Shown here: positions 18,941 through 28,658 of the stretch, piece after piece
Numbering within the stretch: position 1 is the first letter of the stretch
Layout of the letters: every line of letters starts with the position of its first letter
Assembly: GCF_000166055.1 (NCBI RefSeq)
Contig: NC_014664.1
Span: forward strand, 2,573,501 to 2,637,500
Source: Rhodomicrobium vannielii ATCC 17100
Lineage (GTDB): Bacteria > Pseudomonadota > Alphaproteobacteria > Rhizobiales > Rhodomicrobiaceae
Length of the DNA stretch: 64,000 nt
Direction of reading: 5' to 3'
Program-made: the position numbers and the translations under genes
The notes under the pieces: generated by a model
Told to the model about the DNA's origin: nothing
The model's input: only the letters and a program-made list of their open reading frames with translations
The model's database searches: none

Positions 18941-19061
18941 TTATGGAGCCGCTGTTCCGCCTGCGTTTTCGAGTGAATATCGCTCAGTAGCGCGCATTTT
19001 TCCTCAGCCTGTCTAGCGCATAAGCCTCTGCCGCTTTTGTGAAAGCGCTCCGCCCGCGACG

Positions 19062-19772
19062 CTACTCGGATAAGCTCTGCCCCGGAAATCTCTCGCCCAG
19101 CGCATAACCCGCGCCGCGAACGGTGCGGATCGGGTCTTTTTCCTTGCCCCGATTAATTGCCTTGCGTAGGCGTCCGATGTGCACGTCCACCGTGCGTTCG
19201 TCCACATAGACGTCGCGGCCCCATACGCCGTCGAGCAACTGCGTCCGCGAGAACACGCGGCCGGGGCTTTCCATCAGAAATTCCAGAAGCTTGAACTCGG
19301 TCGGGCCGAGCCGCACCTCGCGGCCGCTTCGCATCACGCGATAAGTTTCGCGGTCGAGTTCGATGTCCTCAACCTCAAGCGTTTGCGATATGCGCTCCGG
19401 CGCGGCACGGCGAAGGATCGCCTTCACGCGCGCCAGAAGTTCCGGCACCGAAAACGGCTTCACCACATAATCGTCCGCGCCGACGGTCAGGCCGCGAATG
19501 CGATCCGTCTCTTCGCCGCGCGCCGTCAGGAGCAGGATCGGAATTGTTCGCGCCGTTTTCCCCGCGCGCAGGCGGCGACATAGCTCGATACCCGAGAGCC
19601 CGGGCAACATCCAGTCGAGGATGATGAGATCCGGCGGCTCTTCGCCGATGGCAACTTCCGCCTCGTCGCCGCGCTGCGAGATGGAAACCGAAAAGCCCTC
19701 TGCTTCGAGATTATATTGAAGCAAAAGAGCGAGGGCCTCTTCGTCTTCGACAATCAGAATCTTGGCATTCAT
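19062..19772 (-). CDS. phoB: Phosphate regulon response regulator PhoB
   Basis: 236 residues: an OmpR/PhoB-class regulator. The receiver domain has acidic VEDEE, phosphoacceptor Asp53 in ILDWMLPG, the Thr in LLLTARGEE, and Lys in VVKPFS. The C-terminal winged helix ends RTVDVHIGRLRKAINRG and TVRGAGYAL. It is phosphorylated by PhoR and activates Pho-box promoters. It is the last gene of phoR-pstSCAB-phoU-phoB, 123 bp after phoU. Confidence 0.95.
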   Translation of the reverse strand: MNAKILIVEDEEALALLLQYNLEAEGFSVSISQRGDEAEVAIGEEPPDLIILDWMLPGLSGIELCRRLRAGKTARTIPILLLTARGEETDRIRGLTVGADDYVVKPFSVPELLARVKAILRRAAPERISQTLEVEDIELDRETYRVMRSGREVRLGPTEFKLLEFLMESPGRVFSRTQLLDGVWGRDVYVDERTVDVHIGRLRKAINRGKEKDPIRTVRGAGYALGERFPGQSLSE

Positions 19773-19895
19773 CGTCTGCTCTTGCTACCCGCGCCAGCAC
19801 TCCCCTAGCAAAAAGGGGCGTGCGGTTGGCTCGTCCTTCTATCGCGAAAAAGCCCGTTCATCGTTTCAAAGCGCTCGCTTCACGCGCAAAGCGCT

Positions 19896-20621
19896 TCAGG
19901 CCTTCGCCGGCATCAGGCGACCGAGCGTCAGCGAACTCGTGCTGTCCGCCTTCGGGCGTTCATCGCCGAGTGCCTTTCCGTGAATCAGGAAATATATGGT
20001 CTCAGCGATGTTGGTCGCGTGATCGCCGATGCGTTCGATGTTCTTCGCGCCGAACAGGAGATGCGCGTAAACGCTGGCACTCTGCGGCTCGTCCATCATC
20101 GTCGTCAACAGTTCGCTGTAGAGCGAATTATACATGGCGTCGATCTCTTGATCGCGCTGCCAGACCGCAAGCGCCGCGTCCGCGTCTCGCTGCGAATAAG
20201 CGTCCAGCACGTCCTTCAACTGGCGCAGCGCCGCCTCGCCGATATGCACGAACCCGGTCATGACCTGCTTCGGCCGAGGCTCGGCCGCAATCGCGATGGC
20301 GCGCTTGGCGATGTTCTTCGATAAGTCGCCGATACGTTCGAGGTCGAGCGCGATGCGGATCGCGGTGACGATCTGTCGAAGATCGGACGCCACCGGCGCG
20401 CGGCGTGCGATGATGGAGATGGCGAGCTCGTCCACGAGCCGTTCCAGCGTGTCGATGCTGCGATCGTTGGCGAGCGTCACCTCGGCGAGATCGGGGTCGC
20501 GATGATAGAGCGCGTCGATGGCCTGTCCCAAGGCTTGTTCGGCGAGGCCGCCCATCTGGGCGATCATCGTGTCGAGCGACTTCAACTCCCCTTCGTACGA
20601 TCTGTCGACATTTCCAGACAC
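19896..20621 (-). CDS. phoU: Phosphate signalling protein PhoU
   Basis: 241 residues, all helical, made of two PhoU repeats: the first ends DLERIGDLSKNIAKRA and the second KNIERIGDHATNIAE, the family's metal-binding E/DxxxD motifs. PhoU links the PstSCAB transporter to PhoR and keeps PhoR in phosphatase mode when phosphate is plentiful. It lies between pstB (98 bp upstream) and phoB. Confidence 0.95.
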   Translation of the reverse strand: MSGNVDRSYEGELKSLDTMIAQMGGLAEQALGQAIDALYHRDPDLAEVTLANDRSIDTLERLVDELAISIIARRAPVASDLRQIVTAIRIALDLERIGDLSKNIAKRAIAIAAEPRPKQVMTGFVHIGEAALRQLKDVLDAYSQRDADAALAVWQRDQEIDAMYNSLYSELLTTMMDEPQSASVYAHLLFGAKNIERIGDHATNIAETIYFLIHGKALGDERPKADSTSSLTLGRLMPAKA

Positions 20622-20719
20622 TACCGTTTCCTCCGGTGCGGTCGCGCAACCACGATGCGCGCCGACCTTTTTATGGTGACGGGCCGGGCCGCAGCCTGCC
20701 CCGTTGCGATGTCAAGGCT

Positions 20720-21553
20720 CTAGCCAAACCGCCCGGTGATGTAGTCCTGCGTACGCTTGTCCTTCGGATTCATGAATATCTGATCGGTCGTATCCTCTTC
20801 CACAAGATAACCCAAATGGAAGAAGGCTGTCCGCTGAGAAACGCGCGCCGCCTGCTGCATGTTATGCGTCACGATGACAATGCAGTAGTTTTCGCGAAGC
20901 TCGTCGATCAACTCTTCGATCTTCGCGGTTGCAATCGGATCGAGTGCGGAGCACGGCTCATCCATCAGGATGACTTCCGGGCTGACCGCAATGGCGCGAG
21001 CGATGCAAAGCCGCTGCTGCTGGCCGCCGGAAAGGCCGGTGCCTTCGCCATCGAGGCGATCCTTCACCTCATTGAACAGGCCTGCGCGTTGCAGGCTCTT
21101 GACCACGATTTCTTCGAGATCGCTCTTAGATTTGGCGAGCCCGTGAATACGCGGCCCGTAGGCCACGTTCTCGAAGATCGTTTTCGGAAACGGGTTCGGC
21201 TTCTGGAACACCATGCCGACGCGCGCCCGCACCTGCACCGGGTCCACATCGGGACCATATATGTTTTTCCCCTGGACGAGGATTTCGCCCTTCACGCGCG
21301 CGCTCGCAATGGTGTCGTTCATGCGGTTGAAACAGCGCAGAAACGTGCTCTTGCCGCAGCCCGATGGACCGATGAAGGCCGTGACGCTGCGGTCGGGGAT
21401 GTCGATACCGACGCTGAAAAGCGCCTGCTTCTCACCGTAAAATACCGAGACGTTGCGCGCCGTTATCTTGTAGTCGACCGGCTGTGCCGTCGGTAAGCCC
21501 GAAGCGGTGCGGCTGGAATTGAGGGCACTCGGTTCGATAGAGAAATCTACCAT
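20720..21553 (-). CDS. pstB: Phosphate ABC transporter ATP-binding protein
   Basis: 277 residues, with an extra N-terminal segment of about 25 residues before the usual [16 protein letters not shown]. Walker [11 protein letters not shown]-loop [10 protein letters not shown], signature [16 protein letters not shown], Walker [14 protein letters not shown] and the H-loop IVTHNMQQA are all intact. It powers phosphate import through PstA/PstC. Its ATG overlaps the pstA stop (ATGGTAG), so translation is coupled. Confidence 0.96.
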   Translation of the reverse strand: MVDFSIEPSALNSSRTASGLPTAQPVDYKITARNVSVFYGEKQALFSVGIDIPDRSVTAFIGPSGCGKSTFLRCFNRMNDTIASARVKGEILVQGKNIYGPDVDPVQVRARVGMVFQKPNPFPKTIFENVAYGPRIHGLAKSKSDLEEIVVKSLQRAGLFNEVKDRLDGEGTGLSGGQQQRLCIARAIAVSPEVILMDEPCSALDPIATAKIEELIDELRENYCIVIVTHNMQQAARVSQRTAFFHLGYLVEEDTTDQIFMNPKDKRTQDYITGRFG

Positions 21554-22875
21554 TTGCGTTCGTACCTTTTCCGCAGGACCATGGCGAGAATGTTCATGAC
21601 GGCAAGAATGCCGAGCAGGACGATGGTTGCGCCCGCTGTCTTTTCAACGAAGCCGCGTTCGGCCTCCGTCGCCCACATGTAGATCTGCACCGGCAGGGCA
21701 GTCGCGGGATCAAGCGGCGAACTTGGCACGTCCACCACGAAGGCAACCATGCCGATCATCAGAAGCGGCGCCGTTTCACCGATGGCTTGAACGAGGCCAA
21801 TGATCGTTCCGGTGATGATGCCGGGAAGCGAGAGCGGCAGTACGTGGTGGAACACGCTTTGCACTTTCGAGGCGCCGACGCCGAGAGCGGCCTCGCGGAT
21901 CGATGGCGGCACGGCAGTAATCGAGGCGCGCGTGGCGATGATCACGGTCGGCAGCGTGCGAAGCGTGAGCACGAGCCCGCCGACGAGCGAGGCGGAGCGC
22001 GGCAGCCCGGCGAAGTTGATGAACACCGCCAGACCGAGGAGGCCGAAGACGATCGACGGCACGGCGGCAAGGTTATTGATGTTCACTTCTATGATGTCGG
22101 TGATGCGGTTCCGTGGCGCGAACTCTTCAAGATAAATGGCAGCCGCGACCCCCAAAGGCACCGACAGCAACACCACGATCAACATGATGTAAAACGAGCC
22201 GAGCAGCGCCACCGCAAGCCCCGCCGTCTCCGGCTGGCTCGATGCGGTGTTGGTGAAAAGCCCGCTGTTGAACGATTTCTCCATCGCCCCCGACGCGGTG
22301 AGCTTGTCGATCCAAGAAATCTGCTGATCGGATATTTGCCGGTTCTGCTGGGGCAATTGGCGGTCGATCTTGCCCTTCGCGAAGGCATCGACGTTACCGC
22401 TCGCTAAGACCCAGACATTTTGCGTCGTGCCGATGATCTTGGGATCGGCGGCGACCATGGCGCGAAGCTGCGAGTCGACATCCCGCGAGATGAGCGCATT
22501 CGCCGCCTGACGCTGTGCCCGGCTCGACGGATCGACGCCGAGCTGCCCGTAAAGCGCCTGGTTCGCCAGCTTCTGGTAATTCGCCTGGGCCAGCGTGTTT
22601 GCGTTCCGCGTTCCCTCCGGGTCGATCTCGGCGGCGTCGAACTTGATCGGCAGTTCGATCGACGTCTGGAAGAAGGCCGTCCAGCCGTCGCGAATGATGG
22701 TGCCGAAAAGAATGACGAGGAAGGACATGCCAAGCGCGATGGCGATCAGGCCGTAAGCCTGAAACCGCACTTCCTCGCGGCGGCGCCGACGCATCAGCGC
22801 TGGATTATCGAACCGACCGACAGTCTCGGCTGCGTCGCTATCGGACATGCTGGGATCTTGGGCCACCGCGCTCAT
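21547..22875 (-). CDS. pstA: Phosphate ABC transporter permease PstA (extended form)
   Basis: 442 residues against about 290 in E. coli. The extra length is an N-terminal cytoplasmic tail, one membrane helix and a periplasmic segment of about 150 residues ([19 protein letters not shown]...), resembling the DUF3333 extension of alphaproteobacterial PstA. The permease core follows, with the coupling-helix [20 protein letters not shown] motif. Its ATG overlaps the pstC stop by 4 nt. Confidence 0.93.
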   Translation of the reverse strand: MSAVAQDPSMSDSDAAETVGRFDNPALMRRRRREEVRFQAYGLIAIALGMSFLVILFGTIIRDGWTAFFQTSIELPIKFDAAEIDPEGTRNANTLAQANYQKLANQALYGQLGVDPSSRAQRQAANALISRDVDSQLRAMVAADPKIIGTTQNVWVLASGNVDAFAKGKIDRQLPQQNRQISDQQISWIDKLTASGAMEKSFNSGLFTNTASSQPETAGLAVALLGSFYIMLIVVLLSVPLGVAAAIYLEEFAPRNRITDIIEVNINNLAAVPSIVFGLLGLAVFINFAGLPRSASLVGGLVLTLRTLPTVIIATRASITAVPPSIREAALGVGASKVQSVFHHVLPLSLPGIITGTIIGLVQAIGETAPLLMIGMVAFVVDVPSSPLDPATALPVQIYMWATEAERGFVEKTAGATIVLLGILAVMNILAMVLRKRYERKW

Positions 22876-24332
22876 TCGTATTGCTCCCGGTATTTCCGTA
22901 CGATGTAGAGGGCGTAGACGTTCAAGCCCAGCGTGAGGATGAACAGCGTAAACCCGAGCGCGAACGCGACCAGCGTTTGCGGCGTGTTGAATTCGAGGTC
23001 GCCCGTAAGCTGGCTCACGATCTTCACCGTAATGGTGGTCACGGATTCAGCCGGGTTCAGTGTGAGGTTCGCGGCGATGCCCGCAGCGAGAACCACGATC
23101 ATCGTTTCGCCGATTGCGCGCGAGGCAGCCAGCAGGATAGCGCCGACAATGCCGGGCAGAGCGGCAGGCAGGATCACGCGCTTGATGGTTTCCGACTGCG
23201 TCGCACCGAGCCCGTAGGAGCCTTCGCGCAACGCATTCGGGATGGCGGAGATGATGTCGTCGGACAACGATGACACGAAGGGAATGATCATGATCCCCAT
23301 CACGATGCCCGCCGTTAGCACACTTGTCGGCTGGATCACGAGCCCAATCTCGGACCCTACGAAGTTGAGGAACGGACCGACCGTCACCACCGCGAAGAAG
23401 CCGTAAACGATGGTCGGGATACCGGCCAGCATTTCCAGCGCCGGCTTCACGGTCGCGCGCACTTTCGGGTGGGCGTATTCAGACATGTAGATGGCGGCGA
23501 GCAGGCCGATCGGCACCGCGACGACCAGCGCCACGATGGAGATATAGAGCGTGCCCCACATCAGCGGCAAAAGGCCGAACTGCCCCTGGCCGCCCGCATC
23601 GCCGGCGCTCGCAAACCGGGGATCCCAGATCGTGCCGGTCAGGAAGTCGATGATGGACACATGCTTGAAGAACGCGATGCTCTCGAACAGCACCGAAAGC
23701 ACGATGCCGACCGTCGTCATGATGGCGACCGAAGACGCGGCCATAAGCGCCAATATGACGACCTGCTCCACGCGATTGCGCGCGCGCAGGTTTGGCGAAA
23801 GCTTTCGGAAAGCGAAAATGAAGCCGAAGATCGCGAGGAACGCCGCCACGGCCGTCTTCGCGAGGCGGCTCAAGTGGCGAATGTTATTCAGTTCTTCGGC
23901 GGAGGCGATGACCGCTGCAGCGGGCGGGGTGGCGATCACGACGCCCTTGCTCTCGAACAGACGCTGAGCTTCCTTCGGGCTCGCCTTGGCAGCGGCAACC
24001 TCTGCCGGCGTGAGCCGTTCCAGACCGGTCGCGACGCTGCGAACGACGCCCATCGCAAGCCCGATCTGCCCTTCCGAGCCTTCAAGCACTTGCGCGGGCA
24101 GATTGGACTCGACCTCAGCCTGGATGAAGCGCGGCTCGACAGCGGACCACACCAGCAACACAAGGATGGCGGGGAGTGCCGTCCAAAGCGCGAGGTAGCC
24201 GCCATGATAACCGGGGCGCGAGTGAACCGCGCGGGGATTATCGGGGGATAACCGCTTGGCTCGCCAGAAGCCTGTGACGAAGGCAACGATTGCGGCGAGA
24301 AGCAGACAAAAAAGCAATGCGCTAAGTGACAC
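22872..24332 (-). CDS. pstC: Phosphate ABC transporter permease PstC (extended form)
   Basis: 486 residues against about 319 in E. coli. The N-terminal extension contains two membrane segments around a periplasmic stretch (about residues 60-150). The permease core has LPLMWGTLYISIVALVVAVP, and the EGSYGLGATQSETIKRVILP coupling loop contacts PstB. It pairs with PstA to form the phosphate channel. It is preceded by 304 bp containing a long hairpin that separates it from pstS. Confidence 0.93.
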   Translation of the reverse strand: MSLSALLFCLLLAAIVAFVTGFWRAKRLSPDNPRAVHSRPGYHGGYLALWTALPAILVLLVWSAVEPRFIQAEVESNLPAQVLEGSEGQIGLAMGVVRSVATGLERLTPAEVAAAKASPKEAQRLFESKGVVIATPPAAAVIASAEELNNIRHLSRLAKTAVAAFLAIFGFIFAFRKLSPNLRARNRVEQVVILALMAASSVAIMTTVGIVLSVLFESIAFFKHVSIIDFLTGTIWDPRFASAGDAGGQGQFGLLPLMWGTLYISIVALVVAVPIGLLAAIYMSEYAHPKVRATVKPALEMLAGIPTIVYGFFAVVTVGPFLNFVGSEIGLVIQPTSVLTAGIVMGIMIIPFVSSLSDDIISAIPNALREGSYGLGATQSETIKRVILPAALPGIVGAILLAASRAIGETMIVVLAAGIAANLTLNPAESVTTITVKIVSQLTGDLEFNTPQTLVAFALGFTLFILTLGLNVYALYIVRKYREQYE

Positions 24333-24551
24333 GACCGTCTCCGAGAGGGAGTTCGACGATTTCGATCATAGGCAGGCGCCGCGAGGTGTTCGTCATCGCA
24401 AATGCGCCATTCGAGCGGCGTTGGAGCGTTCCGCTGCGGGGTCCGGCTGTCTGCATTTCCGCATTGAAAGGTGTCCTGCGCGCAGTCCTCGCCGGAGAAG
24501 ATACTACAGACGGGGCATTTCATAGAATAGAATGACGAAACAAAGCAACTC

Positions 24552-24593
24552 GCGTGTGGCGTAATCATTGTGGGGTTGATGCACGCCACACGC
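24552..24593 (-). other. Stable hairpin between pstS and pstC
   Basis: An 11-bp perfect stem, GCGTGTGGCGT / ACGCCACACGC, encloses 20 nt with an inner ATCA/TGAT. On the minus strand only a loosely T-rich stretch follows, so partial termination or 3'-end protection of pstS mRNA is more likely than full termination. The rest of 24333-24636 shows no gene. Confidence 0.55.
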
Positions 24594-24636
24594 TTCCGTT
24601 CGGGGTGCCGGGTAGAGCCGCGACACCTATGCAGTC

Positions 24637-25722
24637 TTAGCTGAGCGGAGCCAGCGGCTTCAGGTCTTTAACGATCTCGCGAACCGCCTTGGCTTCGGCT
24701 TCCGGCAGCGGAACGAGGCCGTACTGAGCAAGCGGACCGTCTTCGCCGATCATCTTGTCGCTGACGAAGAATTCGGAATATTCCTTCAGACCCGGGATAA
24801 CGCCGACGTGAGCCTTCTTCACGTAGAAGAACAGCGGGCGGGAAACCGGGTACTTGCCAGCCGAGATGGTCTCGACGGACGGCGTCACGCCGCCAACGGT
24901 CGCAACGCGGAGCTTGTCGGTGTTGTTCTCGTAGAAGGCGAGACCGAACACGCCGATCGATTCCTTGTTCGCCTGAAGACGAGCGAGGGTTTCCGTGTAG
25001 TCGCCGTCGATGTCGATGGCATGCTTGCCGCCGTCATCCTTGCGAACTTTCGCGCAAGCCTTCTCGGTCGCGCCGTGGAGCTTGTCTTCAGCTGTGCCGG
25101 CTGCCTTCAGCTTCTCGGCAATGAGCTTGTCCGCGCCGGTCGCCTTGCAGCCAGCAACGAGAACCTTCTCTTCGAAGACTTCGCGCGTGCCGTGCTTTTC
25201 GCCCGGGATGTAGGCAACGATTTCCCAGCCGGGGAACGCGGCGTTGACTTCTTTCCAGGTCTTGTTGGGGTTCGCGACGAGCTTGCCGTCAACGACGATT
25301 TCGGGAGCGAGGGCGTTGAACCAATCCTTCGCTTCATACGCGAAAGCCGCGCCCTTCACGTCGGAGGCGAACACGATGCCATCATAGCCGAACTTCACTT
25401 CGACCACGTCGGCGACGCCGTTCTTCGTGCAGGTTTCCTGCTCGCCCTTCTTGATGCGGCGCGAGGAGTTCGCGATGTCGATCTTGTCTTCACCGACGCC
25501 GTCGCAGAACTGCTTGAGGCCAGCACCCGAACCGCCGGATTCGACGACGGGAGCCTTCAGACCGGCATTCGCCTTCGCGAAATTCTCGGCAACGATCTTC
25601 GCATAGGGGAAGACGGTCGAGGAACCGGCAATTTTAACCTGATCGCGGGCAGAAGCGGAATCGGCTGCAAAGAGGCCGACAGCCGCCGTAGCCGCCACGA
25701 GTGCGGTGACACGATAATTCAA
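24637..25722 (-). CDS. pstS: Periplasmic phosphate-binding protein PstS
   Basis: 361 residues with signal peptide MNYRVTALVAATAAVGLFAA...ASA. The phosphate-binding motifs are KIAGSSTVFPYAK (first loop), VESGGSGAGLKQFCDG and IPGEKHGTREVFEEKV, the pattern of the long PstS form. Two Cys pairs may form disulfides. It is the first pst gene and lies immediately downstream of a Pho-box-like element. Confidence 0.95.
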   Translation of the reverse strand: MNYRVTALVAATAAVGLFAADSASARDQVKIAGSSTVFPYAKIVAENFAKANAGLKAPVVESGGSGAGLKQFCDGVGEDKIDIANSSRRIKKGEQETCTKNGVADVVEVKFGYDGIVFASDVKGAAFAYEAKDWFNALAPEIVVDGKLVANPNKTWKEVNAAFPGWEIVAYIPGEKHGTREVFEEKVLVAGCKATGADKLIAEKLKAAGTAEDKLHGATEKACAKVRKDDGGKHAIDIDGDYTETLARLQANKESIGVFGLAFYENNTDKLRVATVGGVTPSVETISAGKYPVSRPLFFYVKKAHVGVIPGLKEYSEFFVSDKMIGEDGPLAQYGLVPLPEAEAKAVREIVKDLKPLAPLS

Positions 25723-25813
25723 TGTGCTCTCCCTTGAGATTGGAACCAGCCTTTTGAGCGGTTCAACGCGCTGAAACCCTAGGGCAGCGCCATGTCTCTT
25801 TTATGTAAGGGCA

Positions 25814-25836
25814 GTGAACCTTTAATGACAAATTAA
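25814..25836 (-). promoter_or_regulatory. Candidate Pho box upstream of pstS, overlapped by a TTAA-N7-TTAA motif
   Basis: On the minus strand TTGTCAT-TAAA-GGTTCAC (25831-25814) has the 7-4-7 layout of a Pho box. The first half matches CTGTCAT at 6 of 7; the second matches at only 3 of 7. TACATAA downstream could be the -10. TTAATGACAAATTAA (25822-25836) overlaps it and matches the CtrA consensus. Confidence 0.55.
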
Positions 25837-25858
25837 AGCACTGATTTCTAAATCAATA

Positions 25859-27343
25859 TTATTCCTCGAGAGTGGGCTGAGCAGTTGGCTTGAATGCAAC
25901 CTCAAGTAAGCCAAGATTGCTCTTATGCTCGGCAAGAAGCACCGTAAATTTCGACCCGGAGCCCACTTCGGAAGCGATGCGAAGCTCTCCGCGATGGCGA
26001 TTCACGACATGCTTCACGATGGCGAGACCAAGTCCCGTGCCGCCTTTTTCATGTCCCGCAGCCCCGGCGACGCGATAAAACCGCTCGGTCAACCTCGGCA
26101 GGTGCTGACCCAGGATACCCGGCCCATCGTCCTCGACACTGATCGCTATCATGTCCTGCGATCCGCTTCTCTGACGCTTGAGCTTCACCTGTACAGAGCC
26201 GCCGTTTCCGCCATATTTGATCGCGTTGTGCACGAGATTGATGAAAACCTGAGTGAGTTCATCCCGGTCGCCCAACACGGTCACGTCACCGACCTCGGAC
26301 TCGACCGCGACCGTAACATCCGCCTCGGCCGCCATCGGCTCCAGAGCCTCGCACGCCTGCTCGACAAGCTCGGCAATCGCAACTTCGCCCTGCGGCTTTA
26401 GATGCGCCCGCATCTCCACCCGAGATAGCGACATCAGATTGTCGATGAGTCGCGCCATGCGTTCGGCCTGCTTGGCCATGATCGGCAGGAAACGGTCACG
26501 CGCCGCTTCGTCGTGGCGGGCGGCGCCGTGAAGCGTCTGGATGAATCCCGACAGCGAGGCCAGCGGCGTCTTGATCTCGTGGCTCGCGTTGGCGATGAAG
26601 TCGGCGCGAAGTTGGTCGAGGCGGCGCTGCTCCGTCAGGTCGCGGAGATAAACGAGGATCGACGGCCCCGCGTCGGACGGCAGCACGAGCCACGAAACCG
26701 TCGCCGCCATGTGCCGCTCGACGGGGACGCGCTCGCTGAAAGTCACCGTCTGCTGCCGGTTGACTGGCCCGCACTCCATCACCGCGTCGAGCACCTGCGG
26801 GCTACGCGTCGCGCTGGATATGTGCGCGCCGTTCTTGAGCCCGTCAAACAGATCGCGGGCCTTGCCGTTGAAGGCGAGGATCGTTCCGTCACGGGCGAGA
26901 AGAATGGCCGGATCGGGCAGGGCGTCGGCGATAGGCTTCGCCACCGCCAGCGTCTCCTCCTTCGCGCGGTCGACGCTCACCGCATCGTAACGGAGACGCG
27001 CCCGCGAGGCCGGGATGAAGGCGGCTCCGGCGACGAAGGTCAGTATCGCTGCCGTGGGCGCCGCCAGCGGCAGGCCGTGGAAGAGTGATAGCAGGCCGAT
27101 CACCGCCGCAGCGAGCAAAACGAGCCAGCGCCGAAGGTAGAGGCGCGACAGAACCCCATGCCGTGGCAAGAGGCCCGAGCCATGCGACGACGCTCCGCGT
27201 CGGTCCGAAGCGGCGGGAATAACCTTTCGCCGAACGATGCCGTCCGAAAAACGCTTGCTGTCGCTATCCCGATAGACTTCGAGCATGCCGGTCCGTGGTC
27301 CTTCGCCGCTTGAAACTTTTATTGTAGAAGAATTATCGGCCAT
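25859..27343 (-). CDS. phoR: Phosphate regulon sensor histidine kinase PhoR
   Basis: 494 residues. A cytoplasmic N-terminal tail of about 70 residues is followed by two close membrane helices (about 73-90 and 94-111), a PAS domain (about 135-235), the H-box ANASHEIKTPL with His255, N-box NLVHNAIKYGG, and ATP-lid motifs DDGPGI and GGTGLGLAIVKH. The lack of a large periplasmic sensor agrees with PhoR, which reads phosphate status through PstSCAB-PhoU. It is the first gene of the cluster, 136 bp ahead of pstS. Confidence 0.92.
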   Translation of the reverse strand: MADNSSTIKVSSGEGPRTGMLEVYRDSDSKRFSDGIVRRKVIPAASDRRGASSHGSGLLPRHGVLSRLYLRRWLVLLAAAVIGLLSLFHGLPLAAPTAAILTFVAGAAFIPASRARLRYDAVSVDRAKEETLAVAKPIADALPDPAILLARDGTILAFNGKARDLFDGLKNGAHISSATRSPQVLDAVMECGPVNRQQTVTFSERVPVERHMAATVSWLVLPSDAGPSILVYLRDLTEQRRLDQLRADFIANASHEIKTPLASLSGFIQTLHGAARHDEAARDRFLPIMAKQAERMARLIDNLMSLSRVEMRAHLKPQGEVAIAELVEQACEALEPMAAEADVTVAVESEVGDVTVLGDRDELTQVFINLVHNAIKYGGNGGSVQVKLKRQRSGSQDMIAISVEDDGPGILGQHLPRLTERFYRVAGAAGHEKGGTGLGLAIVKHVVNRHRGELRIASEVGSGSKFTVLLAEHKSNLGLLEVAFKPTAQPTLEE

Positions 27344-27395
27344 GACGTCAGGATAACCAACATCTGCGACAGTTTTTCGACGCTCCCGTTAAGCT

Positions 27396-27773
27396 TTAGA
27401 CAAGGTCGCGACTGAGGCTTGCCGCTTGCAAGCGGTCGAGATATGCACGCCAGACATCGTCTTTGTTGCGCGCAAGCTCGTGAAAATACACCCAGGAATA
27501 AATGCCCGTGTGATGCCCATCGCTGAACACGAGGCGCACCGCATAGTTGCCGACGGGCTCGATTGAAAGGATGGTCACGAGGCGCTTTCCGGGGACGAGT
27601 TTTCGCTCGGAGGGCGAATGCCCCTGCACCTCAGCGCTCGGACTTTCGACGCGCAGAAGTTCGGCCGGAAACTCCGCGTCCAGCCCATCCTCGAAGGAAA
27701 CGCGTAGCGTGGTCTTGTCCGCGCTGAGCCGCAATTCTGTCGGCACCGGCCCCTCACCGCTGGCTTGCAACAT
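27396..27773 (-). CDS. DUF971 (GBBH-like N-terminal domain) protein
   Basis: 125 residues from the ATG at 27773, which has GGAGCGAAAG before it. The DUF971 core appears as TELRLSADKTTLRVSFEDG, FPAELLRVESPSAEVQGH, YAVRLVFSDGHHTGIYSW and YFHELARN. The same fold forms the N-terminal domain of gamma-butyrobetaine hydroxylase. Free-standing versions are often linked with Fe-S cluster assembly, but nothing nearby supports that role here. Confidence 0.85.
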   Translation of the reverse strand: MLQASGEGPVPTELRLSADKTTLRVSFEDGLDAEFPAELLRVESPSAEVQGHSPSERKLVPGKRLVTILSIEPVGNYAVRLVFSDGHHTGIYSWVYFHELARNKDDVWRAYLDRLQAASLSRDLV

Positions 27774-27919
27774 CGCTTTCGCTCCTTTTTTTGTGATCGT
27801 TACACTTTGATATGTCAGCGTTACCCTTTTTTGCCGCATTCCGGTTTAATAGATTTGTCTACAAGGAGCCTACGGTTCGACAACCATAAGGTTCGTTTCC
27901 GCGTATGAGGTAGTGTGCA

Positions 27920-28156
27920 ATGCCGGCTATTCGGATGTCCCGCAGCGAACGGTCTTCGCTCGAAAAGATCATCAAACGCCCCTGCCTCGTTACCGACATC
28001 CCGGCGGATCACGCTGAAAAGCTGATGAATTACGGGTTGATCAAGCGGCAGGTCATGCTTCTGCATTCGACACAGCGCGGCCAGCTCGAAATTCTGCGTC
28101 AGCGTTTTCGTGGCGACGATTTTGCACCGGCCATGGGCCTCGAATCCTACGCCTGA
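27920..28156 (+). CDS. Small basic hypothetical protein
   Basis: 78 residues, rich in Arg and Lys, with a central IPADHAEKLMNYGLIKRQVMLLH and QRGQLEILRQRFRG. No membrane segment or signal is seen. It is divergent from the DUF971 gene. The coding frame is clean, but the start (27920 or Met6 at 27935) is uncertain. I do not recognise the family. Confidence 0.55.
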   Translation: MPAIRMSRSERSSLEKIIKRPCLVTDIPADHAEKLMNYGLIKRQVMLLHSTQRGQLEILRQRFRGDDFAPAMGLESYA

Positions 28157-28292
28157 CGTAATTTTTACTTAGTGGCAAAACCTCACTAGTAAGATGCACT
28201 CTCGCGCCTATACTGAAAAGTAAGGGCGGTAGCGCCGGAACTTCGCTCCCGCTTAGGCTTTCATGAAGGCATGCGTTAAGCGGGAGATCATG

Positions 28293-28586
28293 ATGTCGCG
28301 ACTTCTTTTCACTGCCCTTTTGGCCGCTGCCGTCGTCGGAACGACTGTTCAGAGCGACGCGGCACCCCGGCGCGGGCACCAGCCCCGGTCCTATCAGCTC
28401 TATGTAGCGCCGCAAGAGCCTACGCTGGTTGAGCGCTTCTTCGGCGCGTCGGCCCCGCGTTGGCAGTATCAGCGGCCGTTCGCGTGGTACAACACCAGCC
28501 TGTATAACTATCCCGGCCCCCACTACAACAATACGACGTTCTGGGAACGGGTGAACACGCAGGCGAACTTCCCGGTTCAGTACTGA
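28293..28586 (+). CDS. Small secreted hypothetical protein, Tyr/Pro-rich
   Basis: 97 residues from the second of two adjacent ATGs, with GGGAG six bases upstream. The signal peptide is MSRLLFTALLAAAVVGTTVQSDAA. The mature protein is rich in Tyr, Pro, Phe and Asn (YNTSLYNYPGPHYNN), suggesting an extended or surface protein. It is closed by a strong terminator, so it is a real transcription unit. Function unknown. Confidence 0.65.
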   Translation: MSRLLFTALLAAAVVGTTVQSDAAPRRGHQPRSYQLYVAPQEPTLVERFFGASAPRWQYQRPFAWYNTSLYNYPGPHYNNTTFWERVNTQANFPVQY

Positions 28587-28608
28587 TCCGCCGGAAGCTT
28601 GAAACAGG

Positions 28609-28638
28609 GCGTTGCGGCGAGCCGCAGCGCTTTTTTTT
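28609..28638 (+). terminator. Intrinsic terminator of the small secreted protein gene
   Basis: A 9-bp stem, GCGTTGCGG / CCGCAGCGC (one G-T pair), loop CGAG, followed by eight Ts. Confidence 0.88.
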
Positions 28639-28658
28639 ATGCACAGTCGAGGTGCGCG

